Made by a program: the position numbers and the translations under genes. Of a DNA stretch of 64,000 nt, positions 1 through 8,347 are shown one piece after another. Position 1 is the first letter of the stretch. The number at the start of each line of letters is the position of its first letter. The notes beneath the pieces were generated by a model that had not been told where the DNA came from, made no database searches, and saw only the letters and a list, made by a program, of their open reading frames with translations. Source of the stretch: Roseateles puraquae (GTDB lineage: Bacteria > Pseudomonadota > Gammaproteobacteria > Burkholderiales > Burkholderiaceae_C); assembly GCF_002205845.1 (NCBI RefSeq), contig NZ_NISI01000016.1, positions 1 through 64,000 on the forward strand, read 5' to 3'.

Positions 1-7
1 AGGCGAG

Positions 8-36
8 ATTTTGATCTGCTTTCGCAGTGTCGTCAA
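8..36 (-). promoter_or_regulatory. Strong sigma70 promoter, probably of an rRNA operon beyond the left edge
   Basis: Read on the minus strand, a perfect -35 hexamer TTGACG (31-36) is followed by a 17-base spacer and a -10 hexamer CAAAAT (8-13), then a GC-rich start region. AT-rich sequence directly upstream (about 38-60) could be an UP element. Transcription would leave the window to the left. The arrangement resembles the 16S rRNA promoters of Burkholderiales as I remember them; that identity is inference because the transcribed region is not included. Confidence 0.5.
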
Positions 37-223
37 GTACTTTTTGAAAATTTCTTTCAGACAGCGTCTTCAAGATCTTCAAGCACCCAACGAACTCTCC
101 AGCCCGCCCCAAACCTTTCGGCTTGGCCACCAACCTCAACTCACCGCGCTACCGTTTCCGGTTTGCGCTGCGCTTTGTGATCAGCGAAGCCCACGACTGT
201 AGCACAGCTTTTTTCGAGAGGGC

Positions 224-245
224 AAGAGATTTGCAGAAATCTCTT
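224..245. repeat. Perfect 9-bp stem-loop
   Basis: AAGAGATTT (224-232) and AAATCTCTT (237-245) are exact inverted repeats around a 4-base loop. There is no T-run on the exit side in either direction, so it is not a standard intrinsic terminator. It lies between the putative rRNA promoter and the 3' end of tctA. Confidence 0.6.
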
Positions 246-271
246 TGAAGGCAGCACACGTACCGCCCTCA

Positions 272-328
272 CCACTCTCTATAGAGGCATCGCGCGCTCG
301 CCGTCGCCTCACTACTGATAGAGAGTGG
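272..328. repeat. 11-bp perfect inverted repeat downstream of tctA
   Basis: CCACTCTCTAT (272-282) and ATAGAGAGTGG (318-328) are exact inverted repeats separated by 35 bases. The left arm overlaps a smaller palindrome, CTCTATAGAG (277-286). It sits 30 bases past the tctA stop codon and may mark the end of that transcript, or be the ends of a very small element. Confidence 0.6.
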
Positions 329-358
329 CCCAGGGGCAGCCCACCGTGAGCGATTGTC

Positions 359-1870
359 TCAGCCCTCCTCCTGGAAAGCCTCTTCCCGCTTGCTCTTGAT
401 GGACGGCAGCATCACCACCACGATCATCAACGCCGCCGCGATGAGCAGGCCGGCGGACAGTGGCCGCGTCAGGAAGGTGCTCCAGTCGCCCCGAGCCAAC
501 AGCAGTGCCCGTCGCAGGTTCTCTTCCATCATCGGGCCGAGGATGAAGCCGAGCAGCAGCGGCGCCGGTTCGCAACTGAGTTTGTAGAACGCATAACCCA
601 GCAGCGCGAAGCCGGCCGTGAGGTAGACGTCGAAGCTGTTGTTGTTGAGCGAGTAGGTGCCAATGCAGCAGAACACCACGATGGCCGGGAACAAGAAGCG
701 GTAGGGCACCGTGAGCAGCTTGATCCAGATGCCGATCAGCGGCAGGTTCAGCACGATCAACATCAGGTTGCCGATCCACATGGATGCGATCAGGCCCCAG
801 AACAGCTCCGGGTTGCTCGTCATGACCTGCGGGCCCGGCTGAATGCCCTTGATCGTCATCGCGCCGACCATCAGCGCCATCACCGCATTGGGCGGGATGC
901 CCAGTGTCAGCATCGGGATGAAGGACGTCTGTGCGCCCGCGTTGTTGGCGCTTTCAGGCCCGGCCACGCCCTGGATGGCGCCCTTGCCGAATGGCACACG
1001 CGGATTGCGCGCCACCTTCTTCTCGAGCGTGTAGGACGCAAAGGACGCCAGCAGCGCACCGCCGCCCGGCAGCACACCCAGGATGGAGCCTAGCGCCGTG
1101 CCGCGCAGCACGGACGGCCAGGCTTCCTTGAAGTCCTCGCGTGTTGGCCACAGGCCCTTCACTTCCTTGGTGAAGACCTCGCGCTGCTCTTCCGGCTGGC
1201 CCAGGTTGGCGATGATCTCGCCGAAACCGAAGACGCCCATCGCGATCACGACGAAGCCGATACCGTCCGTCAGCTCCGGAATGTCAAAGGAGAAGCGCGC
1301 GGTGCCGGTGATCACGTCCGTGTTGATCTGGCCCAGCAGCAGCCCAAGCACGATCATCGCGATCGCCTTGATCAGCGAGCCCGACGCCAGCACGACGGCG
1401 CCCACCAAACCCAACACCATCAGCGAGAAGTATTCGGCCGAGCCGAACTTGAAGGCCAGCTCAGTCAGCGGTGGCGCAAAGGCCGCGATGATGATGGTGC
1501 CCACACAGCCCGCGAAGAAGCTGCCAAGGCCTGCCGCGGCCAGTGCCGCACCCGCCCGCCCGCGCCGTGCCATCTGGTAGCCGTCGATGGCGGTGACCAC
1601 CGAGCTGGACTCACCCGGCACGTTGATCAAGATGGCCGTCGTCGAGCCCCCGTATTGCGCGCCGTAATAGATGCCGGCCAGCATGATGAGTGCCGGTGTG
1701 GCATCCAGCGTATAGATGGACGGCAGCAGCATGGCGATCGTCGCCACGGGGCCGAGGCCAGGCAGGACGCCGATGAGCGTGCCCAGGATCGCGCCGAAAA
1801 AGGCATACGCCAGGTTCTGCAGCGACAGGGCCGTCTGGAAACCGAGGCCGAGGTTGTTCAACAGATCCAT
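359..1870 (-). CDS. tctA: Tripartite tricarboxylate transporter permease TctA
   Basis: 503 residues, the usual length for TctA. This is the large membrane subunit of a solute-binding-protein-dependent secondary transporter that imports carboxylates with an ion gradient. Many hydrophobic segments are visible, with the glycine-rich family signatures GVLPGLGPVATIAML near residue 35, GESSSVVTAIDG near 85 and GVLPGGGALLASF near 265. It follows tctB by 8 bases and the two form one transcription unit. No TctC binding protein is nearby; in Burkholderiales those are often encoded elsewhere in many copies, so the substrate cannot be told. The gene is complete, and its start has a GAGG-like site upstream. 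Confidence 0.95.
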   Translation of the reverse strand: MDLLNNLGLGFQTALSLQNLAYAFFGAILGTLIGVLPGLGPVATIAMLLPSIYTLDATPALIMLAGIYYGAQYGGSTTAILINVPGESSSVVTAIDGYQMARRGRAGAALAAAGLGSFFAGCVGTIIIAAFAPPLTELAFKFGSAEYFSLMVLGLVGAVVLASGSLIKAIAMIVLGLLLGQINTDVITGTARFSFDIPELTDGIGFVVIAMGVFGFGEIIANLGQPEEQREVFTKEVKGLWPTREDFKEAWPSVLRGTALGSILGVLPGGGALLASFASYTLEKKVARNPRVPFGKGAIQGVAGPESANNAGAQTSFIPMLTLGIPPNAVMALMVGAMTIKGIQPGPQVMTSNPELFWGLIASMWIGNLMLIVLNLPLIGIWIKLLTVPYRFLFPAIVVFCCIGTYSLNNNSFDVYLTAGFALLGYAFYKLSCEPAPLLLGFILGPMMEENLRRALLLARGDWSTFLTRPLSAGLLIAAALMIVVVMLPSIKSKREEAFQEEG

Positions 1871-1878
1871 GATGCGCC

Positions 1879-2343
1879 TCAGCCGTTGATGAACACGGGC
1901 CAGACCGGAATGGTCAGCTTCAGCCCCAGGATGAACAGCGCCCAGCTGCCAGCCGTCAGCACCACGGAGCTGATCAGCACGTCACGCCAATGGAACTCCT
2001 TGCTGGCCAAGGCCGACAGCGTGATGAGCAGCGGCAGCGTCACGATCAAGCCCAGCCGCGGCAGCGCCAGCCCGAACACTGCGACCGCGGCCACGATGAT
2101 CAGCAGGGGCCGCCATGCGATGTCGCCAATCGGATCACCACCTTCGGACTCCAGCGTGAGCGCCTTGAACAGCACCAGCGCACCCAGCAGGGCGAGCAGG
2201 ATGCCAAGACCGAAAGGGAAGTAGCCGGGCCCGGGCCGCGCGGAGGTGCCGAAGGAGTACTCGGTGGCCCCCCAGGCGAACGCCACGCCCACCACGAGAA
2301 ACAGCAGCCCGGACACAAAGTCCCGCTGGCTTTTGATCTTCAT
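1879..2343 (-). CDS. tctB: Tripartite tricarboxylate transporter small permease TctB
   Basis: 154 residues with about four hydrophobic segments (near residues 10-30, 42-62, 80-115 and 122-145), matching the TctB small membrane subunit. A GGAGG ribosome site lies about 7 bases before the ATG. It is the first gene of the tctBA unit. A GC-rich 7-bp stem-loop (2361-2378) sits just upstream of this site and could fold in the leader. Confidence 0.9.
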   Translation of the reverse strand: MKIKSQRDFVSGLLFLVVGVAFAWGATEYSFGTSARPGPGYFPFGLGILLALLGALVLFKALTLESEGGDPIGDIAWRPLLIIVAAVAVFGLALPRLGLIVTLPLLITLSALASKEFHWRDVLISSVVLTAGSWALFILGLKLTIPVWPVFING

Positions 2344-2360
2344 TGCTTGTCGCCTCCAGG

Positions 2361-2378
2361 GCGGGCCCCATGGCCCGC
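2361..2378. repeat. GC-rich hairpin in the tctB leader
   Basis: GCGGGCC (2361-2367) and GGCCCGC (2372-2378) pair perfectly around a CCAT loop, 18 bases before the tctB start. There is no T-tract. It could hinder initiation or be chance in GC-rich DNA. Confidence 0.4.
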
Positions 2379-2466
2379 TCGATTGGCGGCGATTCTGGCA
2401 GTGGGCCCAAGTCCCCCCGCCTGTGGATTACACGTAAGCCCCAGCAAGCCTGTCGTCAGCTTGCGT

Positions 2467-4251
2467 TCAGCCTTCCCAGGCGGGCGTACTGCGCAGCACT
2501 TCCTCCACGGTCGTCGCCCCCTCGGCGATCTTCATCGCGCCAGCCAAGCGCAGGGGGCGCAGGCCTTCCTGCACCGCATGACGTCGCAACAGGGGAAGGT
2601 CGCCCAAGGATGACTTGACGTTCTCGCTCACGGTCAGCAGCTCATACAAGCCAGCCCGACCGCGGAAGCCGGTGTTGCGGCACTCCAGGCAACCCACCGG
2701 CTTGTAGGGCTTGACCCCGCCGCCGATGCGCCAGTGCTTCACCAGGTCGTTCAGGCTCTCGCGCGTCACCAGCGGGTCGGGCTGCTTGCAGTGCGGGCAG
2801 AGCGTGCGCACCAGGCGCTGGGCCAGCACGCCGATGACGGTCGCGCTGATCAAGTAGGAGGGCACGCCCAGGTCCATCAAGCGCGTGATGGCAGACACCG
2901 AGTCATTGGTGTGCAGGGTGCTGAACACCAGGTGACCCGTCAGCGCCGCCTGGATGGCCATCTCGGCCGTCTCCAGGTCGCGGATTTCGCCGACCATGAT
3001 GATGTCCGGGTCCTGGCGCATCAGCGCGCGCAGTCCCTCGGCGAAACCGAAGTCCAGCACGTTCTGCACCTGGGTCTGGTTGAAGGCCGGCTCGATCATC
3101 TCGATCGGGTCTTCAATCGTGCAGACATTGACCTCATCCGTCGCCAGCCGCTTCAGCGTGGAATAAAGCGTCGTGGTCTTGCCGCTGCCGGTCGGGCCGG
3201 TCACGAGGATGATGCCGTGCGGCTGTTTGACCAGGGACTCCCAGCGGTCGGAGTCATGCTGGCCAAAGCCCAGCGAAGCCAGGTCCTTGACCGCGGTGTC
3301 GGGGTCGAAGATGCGCATCACCATCTTCTCGCCGAAGGCCGTGGGCAGCGTGGACAAGCGCATTTCCACTTCGTCGCCCGCAGGGTTGCGCGTCTTGATG
3401 CGGCCATCCAGCGGCCGGCGCTTCTCGACCACATCCATGCGGCCCAGCAGCTTGATGCGCGACGTCATGGCCGCCATCACCGTCGGCGGCAGCTGGTAGA
3501 CCGTGTGCAACACACCGTCGATCCGGAAGCGGATGACGCCCATCTCGCGGCGCGGCTCCAGGTGAATGTCGGAGGCTCGCTGGTCGAAGGCGTATTGCCA
3601 CAGCCAGTCGACCACCTGCACCACGCCCTGGTCGTTGGCGTCGAGCTGCTTGTTGTTGCGGCCGAGCTCCACCAACTGCTCGAAGCTCGCCACCTGGCTC
3701 TGCTCACCTGCCTTCGCCGCAGCGCGCACGGAGCGGGCGAGCGTGAAGAACTCGGTCGTGTAGCGCGCGATGTCCAGCGGGTTGGCCACCACCATCTTGA
3801 TCGGCTTGCGCACATGCGATTCGATCTGCGCGACCCAGCTGGTGTCGAAGGGCTCCGAGGTCGCGATCGTCACGTCGTTCACGCCGAACTGCACCGGCAG
3901 GCAGCGCTTCGCCTCGGCATAGCCGATGGACATCACGTCACCCACGCGGCCCACATCGACCTTCAGCGGGTCGATGCGCAGATAAGGCAGTCGCGCGCGC
4001 ACGGCCAGCCATTCACTGAGTGCATCCACGTCCAGCGGCTTGCCGGTGGACAGGCGAACGAGGCTCGCATGGCCCAGTCGCACCAGCGGATGCAGGGCAC
4101 TGTCACCCGCCGCGAAGCGCTGCTCGGTGCGCTGCACCTGGCCTTCGTCGATCAGGCCGTCTTCCAGCAGCCAGTGCAGCAGGGCACGCCATTCCAGACG
4201 GCCATCGGTCTTGGCGGCAGGGGCCGCGGGCTTGGACTTGGAGGTGGACAT
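2467..4251 (-). CDS. GspE/PulE/PilB-type secretion ATPase
   Basis: 594 residues. This family powers assembly of type II secretion pseudopili or type IV pili from the cytoplasmic side of the inner membrane. An N-terminal GspE_N-like domain covers about residues 60-200. The ATPase core has Walker A GPTGSGKTTTLYSTL near 352, an Asp box GEIRDLETAEMA, a His box STLHTNDS, and a zinc-binding CPHC/CLEC four-cysteine region near 482-522. No other secretion or pilus gene is nearby, so this is an orphan copy, and PilB versus GspE cannot be settled here. The next gene downstream starts in its own unit; the upstream methyltransferase-like gene ends 13 bases before it on the same strand. Confidence 0.88.
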   Translation of the reverse strand: MSTSKSKPAAPAAKTDGRLEWRALLHWLLEDGLIDEGQVQRTEQRFAAGDSALHPLVRLGHASLVRLSTGKPLDVDALSEWLAVRARLPYLRIDPLKVDVGRVGDVMSIGYAEAKRCLPVQFGVNDVTIATSEPFDTSWVAQIESHVRKPIKMVVANPLDIARYTTEFFTLARSVRAAAKAGEQSQVASFEQLVELGRNNKQLDANDQGVVQVVDWLWQYAFDQRASDIHLEPRREMGVIRFRIDGVLHTVYQLPPTVMAAMTSRIKLLGRMDVVEKRRPLDGRIKTRNPAGDEVEMRLSTLPTAFGEKMVMRIFDPDTAVKDLASLGFGQHDSDRWESLVKQPHGIILVTGPTGSGKTTTLYSTLKRLATDEVNVCTIEDPIEMIEPAFNQTQVQNVLDFGFAEGLRALMRQDPDIIMVGEIRDLETAEMAIQAALTGHLVFSTLHTNDSVSAITRLMDLGVPSYLISATVIGVLAQRLVRTLCPHCKQPDPLVTRESLNDLVKHWRIGGGVKPYKPVGCLECRNTGFRGRAGLYELLTVSENVKSSLGDLPLLRRHAVQEGLRPLRLAGAMKIAEGATTVEEVLRSTPAWEG

Positions 4252-4264
4252 CGCGCAGCTCGGG

Positions 4265-5038
4265 TCAGATGGCGGTGAGTATGCTCATCGGCAGTGGGCG
4301 CACCAGACGCAGCCACTTGCGGGCCGGTAACTTGACACGCGATTCGATGGTAGCCGCGCGCTGCTCCAGCACCTCGCGGTGCGGCACCTGCACACCGCGG
4401 CCGGCCACCACCACCGTGTTGCCTTCCTTGGTGGGCGCCAAGCTCCAGACCTGATCGGACCCGAAGGCCCGCGCAATGCGCAGCGCGCTGCGAGCAAAGC
4501 TGGCGCTGCGCCCGAACAGGTTCACCGTCATCAGGCCGCCGTCGGCCAGCACACCGCGGCAGGCGCGGTAAAAGTCTTCGTCGTCGAGCACCGGCGCCGC
4601 CGCGTCATGGTCGTAGAGGTCGACGTTGAGCACATCGACGGTCTGCAGGTGCGCGTCGTCCGTCACCCAGGCAGCCGCATCGGCATTGACCACGGTCAGG
4701 CGCGTATCGTTGGCAGGCAGGCGGAACCACTGGCGGCAGGCGGCGATCACCTCCGGGTTGATCTCCACCGCCGTCGTGCGCATCTTGAGCTGCCCGTGGC
4801 AAAAGCGTGTCAGCGCTGCCGCACCCAGGCCGAGCTGCACTGCATGGCCCTCGGCCAGCGCGTTCGGGTCCCGCCACAGCATCCAGGCGCACATGCGCTG
4901 GATGTACTCCAGCTCCAGCTGATCGGGCTTGCGGATGCGCATCGCGCCCTGCACCCAGATGGAATCCAGGTGCAGGAAGCGAACGCCGTCGAATTCGCTC
5001 AGCGTCGCCGGTCCCCAGGTCTGTTTCTTCGCGGTCAT
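4265..5038 (-). CDS. Spermidine synthase-like class I methyltransferase-fold protein
   Basis: 257 residues with the nucleotide-binding fold of the spermidine/spermine synthase family: a glycine-rich LGLGAAALTRF loop near residue 70, the acidic end of strand 2 (AVEINPEV), an NADAAAWV segment, and DVLNVDLYDHDA near 130. Polyamine synthases normally carry a conserved aspartate pair and a longer N-terminal sheet. Here they are diverged, so true aminopropyl transfer is doubtful and a generic transferase is possible. Its stop lies 13 bases before the GspE-type ATPase start, suggesting co-transcription. Confidence 0.75.
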   Translation of the reverse strand: MTAKKQTWGPATLSEFDGVRFLHLDSIWVQGAMRIRKPDQLELEYIQRMCAWMLWRDPNALAEGHAVQLGLGAAALTRFCHGQLKMRTTAVEINPEVIAACRQWFRLPANDTRLTVVNADAAAWVTDDAHLQTVDVLNVDLYDHDAAAPVLDDEDFYRACRGVLADGGLMTVNLFGRSASFARSALRIARAFGSDQVWSLAPTKEGNTVVVAGRGVQVPHREVLEQRAATIESRVKLPARKWLRLVRPLPMSILTAI

Positions 5039-5047
5039 GCGTGCATC

Positions 5048-5617
5048 CTAGAGGCAGGCGGACAGGTAAGGCGCCAGTGCGGTGCGCCATGCCTCGATCT
5101 TGTCGGCCTGGCTGAGGCCGGCATGCGCCGGACTGGTCGAAGGCAGCTGCAGCACGGGCAGCCCGACCTCACCGAGCGCGGCCACCGTCTGGCGATACGC
5201 CAGCGCCCCATTGCAGGCGATGGCCCGCAAGGCCGGCAGCTGCGCCACGAGCGCCGCCACGTCGCTGGGCACGGCGGCCTGGATGGCGGTGTCGAGGCTG
5301 CCTTCGCGGTGACAGGCGGCCACGGCGTCCCACAGCGCGATGTGGTGATGCTTCAGCGTGGCCAGCCGGTCCGCATACGCCAGCGCCGGCAAGCCAGGCT
5401 CGCCGGTGAGCGCCGCCATCACCGGCCAGAAGGCATTGCGCGGATGCGCGTAGTACTGGGCCGCCTGCAGCGAGGCGGCGCCCGGGAAACTGCCCAGCAC
5501 CAGCAGCCGAGCGCCGGCGTCGAACACCGGCGCCAGGCCCACGAGCTGCTGCTGCACCTCGGGCTCAGGGGGATTGGCAGCCGGGCGGGCAGGCTGAGAG
5601 GATGCGCGTGTCTTCAC
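5048..5617 (-). CDS. DNA-deoxyinosine glycosylase (uracil-DNA-glycosylase superfamily)
   Basis: About 189 residues from a GTG start at 5617; a shorter start is possible, because family similarity begins near VGLAPVFDAG about 25 residues in. Motifs typical of the hypoxanthine-DNA glycosylase family are visible: LVLGSFPGAASL, YYAHPRNAFWPVM and LPSTSPAHAG. Such enzymes remove hypoxanthine produced by adenine deamination. The reading frame stays open far upstream antisense to mscS, but that extension is not coding. If GTG 5617 is right, only 12 bases separate it from the divergent mscS ATG. Confidence 0.75.
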   Translation of the reverse strand: MKTRASSQPARPAANPPEPEVQQQLVGLAPVFDAGARLLVLGSFPGAASLQAAQYYAHPRNAFWPVMAALTGEPGLPALAYADRLATLKHHHIALWDAVAACHREGSLDTAIQAAVPSDVAALVAQLPALRAIACNGALAYRQTVAALGEVGLPVLQLPSTSPAHAGLSQADKIEAWRTALAPYLSACL

Positions 5618-5629
5618 GGGAGGAACATC

Positions 5630-6442
5630 ATGCTGAACACCGAAGCGATCTGGCAGTTTCTCAGCACCCAGGGGGTGGATTTCGGGCTCAAGGTGCTCGC
5701 CGCGATTGCGGCCTGGGTGGTGGGGCGCTGGCTGATCAGCCTGGCCCTGCGCGTGTTCTCTGCGGCGTTGGACCGGGGCCGGCGCATCGATTCCACGCTC
5801 GCCACCTATTTGCGCTCCATCCTGAGCGTGCTGCTCAACCTGGTGCTGATCCTGGCGATCCTCGACATCTTCGGCGTCAAGACCACCTCCTTCGCCGCGT
5901 TGCTGGCCGGCGCGGGCCTGGCCATCGGCACGGCATGGGGCGGCCTGCTGACGCATTTCGCGGCGGGCGTGTTCATGCAGGTGCTGCGGCCCTTCAAGGT
6001 GGGTGATTTCGTGCAGGCCGGCGGCGTGACCGGCACCGTGACCGAGATCGGGCTCTTCGGCACCTCCATCACCACACCGGACAACGTGCACACCCTGGTG
6101 GGCAACAACACCATCTTCAGCGGCTCCATCCAGAACTACTCCGCCCTGCCCCACCGCCGCGTGGACTGCACCGCCAAGGTCGCCAACAGTGTGGACCCGC
6201 ACGAGGCCATCGAGAAGCTGCGCCCGGTCATCGCCGACATTCAAAACGTGCTCAAGACCCCGGCCCCCGACATCGAGATCCTGCAGTTCACGCCCGAAGG
6301 CCCGCTGCTCTGCGTGCGGCCCTACTGCCATACCGATCACTACTGGCAGGTCTACTTTGACGTGCACAAGGCCATCGTCACCACCTTCGGCGCCGCTGGC
6401 TACCCGGTGCCCGAAACGCCCATCGCCCCCCGCAACCGCTGA
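5630..6442 (+). CDS. mscS: Small-conductance mechanosensitive channel, MscS family
   Basis: 270 residues, close to the 286 of E. coli MscS. Three N-terminal membrane segments lie near residues 18-40, 58-80 and 85-112, and the third is the Ala/Gly-rich pore helix (AALLAGAGLAIGTAWGG). The cytoplasmic beta domain and C-terminal alpha/beta domain follow, with VGDFV, GTVTEIGLFGT and VGNNTIF motifs. It releases solutes during osmotic downshock. The ATG at 5630 is preceded by a good GGGAGG site (5618-5623). The MOSC gene starts 6 bases after its stop. Confidence 0.92.
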   Translation: MLNTEAIWQFLSTQGVDFGLKVLAAIAAWVVGRWLISLALRVFSAALDRGRRIDSTLATYLRSILSVLLNLVLILAILDIFGVKTTSFAALLAGAGLAIGTAWGGLLTHFAAGVFMQVLRPFKVGDFVQAGGVTGTVTEIGLFGTSITTPDNVHTLVGNNTIFSGSIQNYSALPHRRVDCTAKVANSVDPHEAIEKLRPVIADIQNVLKTPAPDIEILQFTPEGPLLCVRPYCHTDHYWQVYFDVHKAIVTTFGAAGYPVPETPIAPRNR

Positions 6443-6448
6443 GACGAT

Positions 6449-7264
6449 ATGGCCGACCTCACCGCCCGCATCGCGGCGCTCTGGCGCTACCCAGTCAAGT
6501 CCTGCGCAGGGGAGGCTGTCGACGAACTGGTGCTCGACGACGGCGGTTGGCCGGTGGGTAACCGCGAGTGGGGCGTCGTCGACGCCGCTGGCGAACTGAC
6601 CTGGATGGGCGCCCATCCGCGGCTCGCGCGAGTGCAAGCGGCCTTGAAGGCAGACCATCTGTGGCTCACCACACCCGACGCCCGATTGGCCGTGCCGCTG
6701 GACGGCGGCACCGCCATCACCGCCCGTGGCTGGAATGGACAGCGCCAAGACTTCGACCTGCTGCAAGCCTGGGATGCCGGCGATGCCGCAGCCGACCTGC
6801 TGCACGCGGCCACGGGCGCACCGCTGCGCCTGGTGCGACTGAGCCTGCCCGCACGCCGCCGCCCGATGCTGAACGCCCTGCACCTGCTCGGCGATGGCTC
6901 GCTGCAGGCCTGGCGCGAGGCCCTCACGCCGGCGCTGGACCGGCTCACCGAGCGCGCCCGGCCGAATCTGGTGCTGACCGCCGAGGACGGCGAGCCGCTC
7001 ACACCCTTCATCGAGGACCTCATCACCGAAGCACAGGTCGGCGCGCTGACCCTGCGGCGCATCGGCGTGTGCGAGCGCTGCCTGATGACCACCGTCGACC
7101 CGACCACCGGCGAGCCCCAAGCCACGGCACTCGAGGCGCTGACGCGGCTGAGCCAGCAACGGGCGCCTGGCGCGCCGGTGCAGTTTGGCGTCTACGTCAG
7201 CGCGTCAGGCGCCGGGCCGTTGCGCCTCGGCGACCGCGTCAGCGTGGCACTGGCCTTCATCTGA
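6449..7264 (+). CDS. MOSC domain-containing protein (YcbX-like)
   Basis: 271 residues: an N-terminal MOSC beta-barrel (RYPVKSCAGE near residues 14-23) followed by the MOSC domain with the conserved cysteine in GVCERCLMTTVDPTTGE near 208-224. Such proteins bind or transfer sulfur and can pass it to, or use, the molybdenum cofactor, as in YcbX-type N-hydroxylated base detoxification. It follows mscS by 6 bases. Its 3' end overlaps the convergent tatD-like gene by 8 bases. Confidence 0.85.
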   Translation: MADLTARIAALWRYPVKSCAGEAVDELVLDDGGWPVGNREWGVVDAAGELTWMGAHPRLARVQAALKADHLWLTTPDARLAVPLDGGTAITARGWNGQRQDFDLLQAWDAGDAAADLLHAATGAPLRLVRLSLPARRRPMLNALHLLGDGSLQAWREALTPALDRLTERARPNLVLTAEDGEPLTPFIEDLITEAQVGALTLRRIGVCERCLMTTVDPTTGEPQATALEALTRLSQQRAPGAPVQFGVYVSASGAGPLRLGDRVSVALAFI

Positions 7265-8075
7265 GCGCCGCCAACCGCGGCAGCGCCGCGTGAGCATTGG
7301 CCGTCGTGGCAGCGGCGGTCTGTGCCAGCGACCAGCCGCGCAGCGCCGCCAGGCTCTCGGCAATGCGCGGCAGCTCGGCCGATTCATTGCGCCTCTGGCC
7401 CGGCTCGGCCGCCCGCTGCTCGGCCGTCTTGTAGAGCCACTGCGGCGGGATGTCGGGTGCATCCGTCTCCAGCACCAGGGCCGACTCGGGCACGGCCGCA
7501 GCGATGCGGCGGATCTGCAGGGACCGGTCGAAGGTCAGCGTGCCGCCAAAGCCGAGCCTGAATCCCAACGCGATGAACGCCTGGGCCTGCTGCTCGCTGC
7601 CGTTGAACGCATGCACGATGCCGCCCTGCGAGAAGCCCACGCGGCGCAGGCCGGCCAGCAGCTGATCGGCACTCTTGCGCACATGCAGCAGCACCGGCAA
7701 CCCGGCGCGCTGGGCGAGCTTGAGCTGCTCGACATAGAAGCGCTGCTGGGTGTCGGCATCCAGGCCGGGTACGAAGAAATCCAGCCCGATCTCGCCCACC
7801 GCCACCAGGCGCGGGTCGTCGCGATGGGCTTGCAGGGCTTTGCCGAGTTGTGCCAGCGCGTCGGCCGGCGCACGCATCACATAGAGCGGATGGATGCCCA
7901 GCGCATAGCTGAAACCATGCGCCGCGGCCAGCCCGCGCACGGTATCGAAGTTGGCCGGCTCGACGGCCGGGATGACGATCTGCGACACGCCCGCCGCCAG
8001 CGCGCGGGCGACGACGGCTTCACGGTCGGCGTCGAACTCGGCCGCGTCGAGGTGGCAGTGGGTGTCGGTCCACAT
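7257..8075 (-). CDS. TatD family metal-dependent hydrolase (DNase-like)
   Basis: 272 residues, a TIM-barrel amidohydrolase fold. Metal-binding signatures are visible: DTHCHLD at residues 4-10, the glutamate in AVGEIGLDF, a histidine in LLHVRKS, HAFNGS, and ETDAPDIPP near 205. TatD proteins act as Mg-dependent 3'-5' exonucleases or D-aminoacyl-tRNA-related hydrolases. The ATG shares one base with the stop of the upstream ParE-like toxin (TGATG), so it appears translationally coupled to the toxin-antitoxin pair. Confidence 0.9.
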   Translation of the reverse strand: MWTDTHCHLDAAEFDADREAVVARALAAGVSQIVIPAVEPANFDTVRGLAAAHGFSYALGIHPLYVMRAPADALAQLGKALQAHRDDPRLVAVGEIGLDFFVPGLDADTQQRFYVEQLKLAQRAGLPVLLHVRKSADQLLAGLRRVGFSQGGIVHAFNGSEQQAQAFIALGFRLGFGGTLTFDRSLQIRRIAAAVPESALVLETDAPDIPPQWLYKTAEQRAAEPGQRRNESAELPRIAESLAALRGWSLAQTAAATTANAHAALPRLAALR

Positions 8076-8347
8076 CAGCGTGGGCGCATCGCGTTGTGCT
8101 GGATGCGCAACACCTGCACGGTGCCCGCATGCGTCCGGTAGATGACCCGGTAGTTGGCGTGCAACACGAGTTCTCGCGTGCCGGGCATGCGCCCCGCATG
8201 GCCCAGACCAGGGAACTCATCCAAGCACTCGATCTTGTCCTTGAGCTCCCGCGCGAATGTCACAGCCCGACCCGGGTTGTCGGCAGCGATGTAGGCCAGC
8301 AGATCCTGCAGATTGCGCAGCGCGCCGCGCGTCCACCGAATCGCCAT
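8075..8347 (-). CDS. RelE/ParE family toxin
   Basis: 90 residues with the ParE/RelE fold pattern: an N-terminal helix pair (RGALRNLQDLLAYIAADNPGRA begins near residue 7), then EFPGLGHAGR, TRELVLHANYRVIYR and a final strand VQVLRIQH. This family poisons gyrase (ParE) or cleaves mRNA on ribosomes (RelE). The ELV...YRVIYR form fits ParE better. Its ATG overlaps the antitoxin stop by one base, and its own stop overlaps the tatD start by one base. Confidence 0.88.
   Translation of the reverse strand: MAIRWTRGALRNLQDLLAYIAADNPGRAVTFARELKDKIECLDEFPGLGHAGRMPGTRELVLHANYRVIYRTHAGTVQVLRIQHNAMRPR

Noticed and set aside
11-202. 63-codon open frame at the left edge
   Set aside because: It runs antisense through the putative rRNA promoter and has no ribosome site.
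5048-7159. Very long open frame antisense to mscS and the MOSC gene
   Set aside because: Only its 3' end matches a protein family (the glycosylase); the rest is the mirror of two clear genes in GC-rich DNA.
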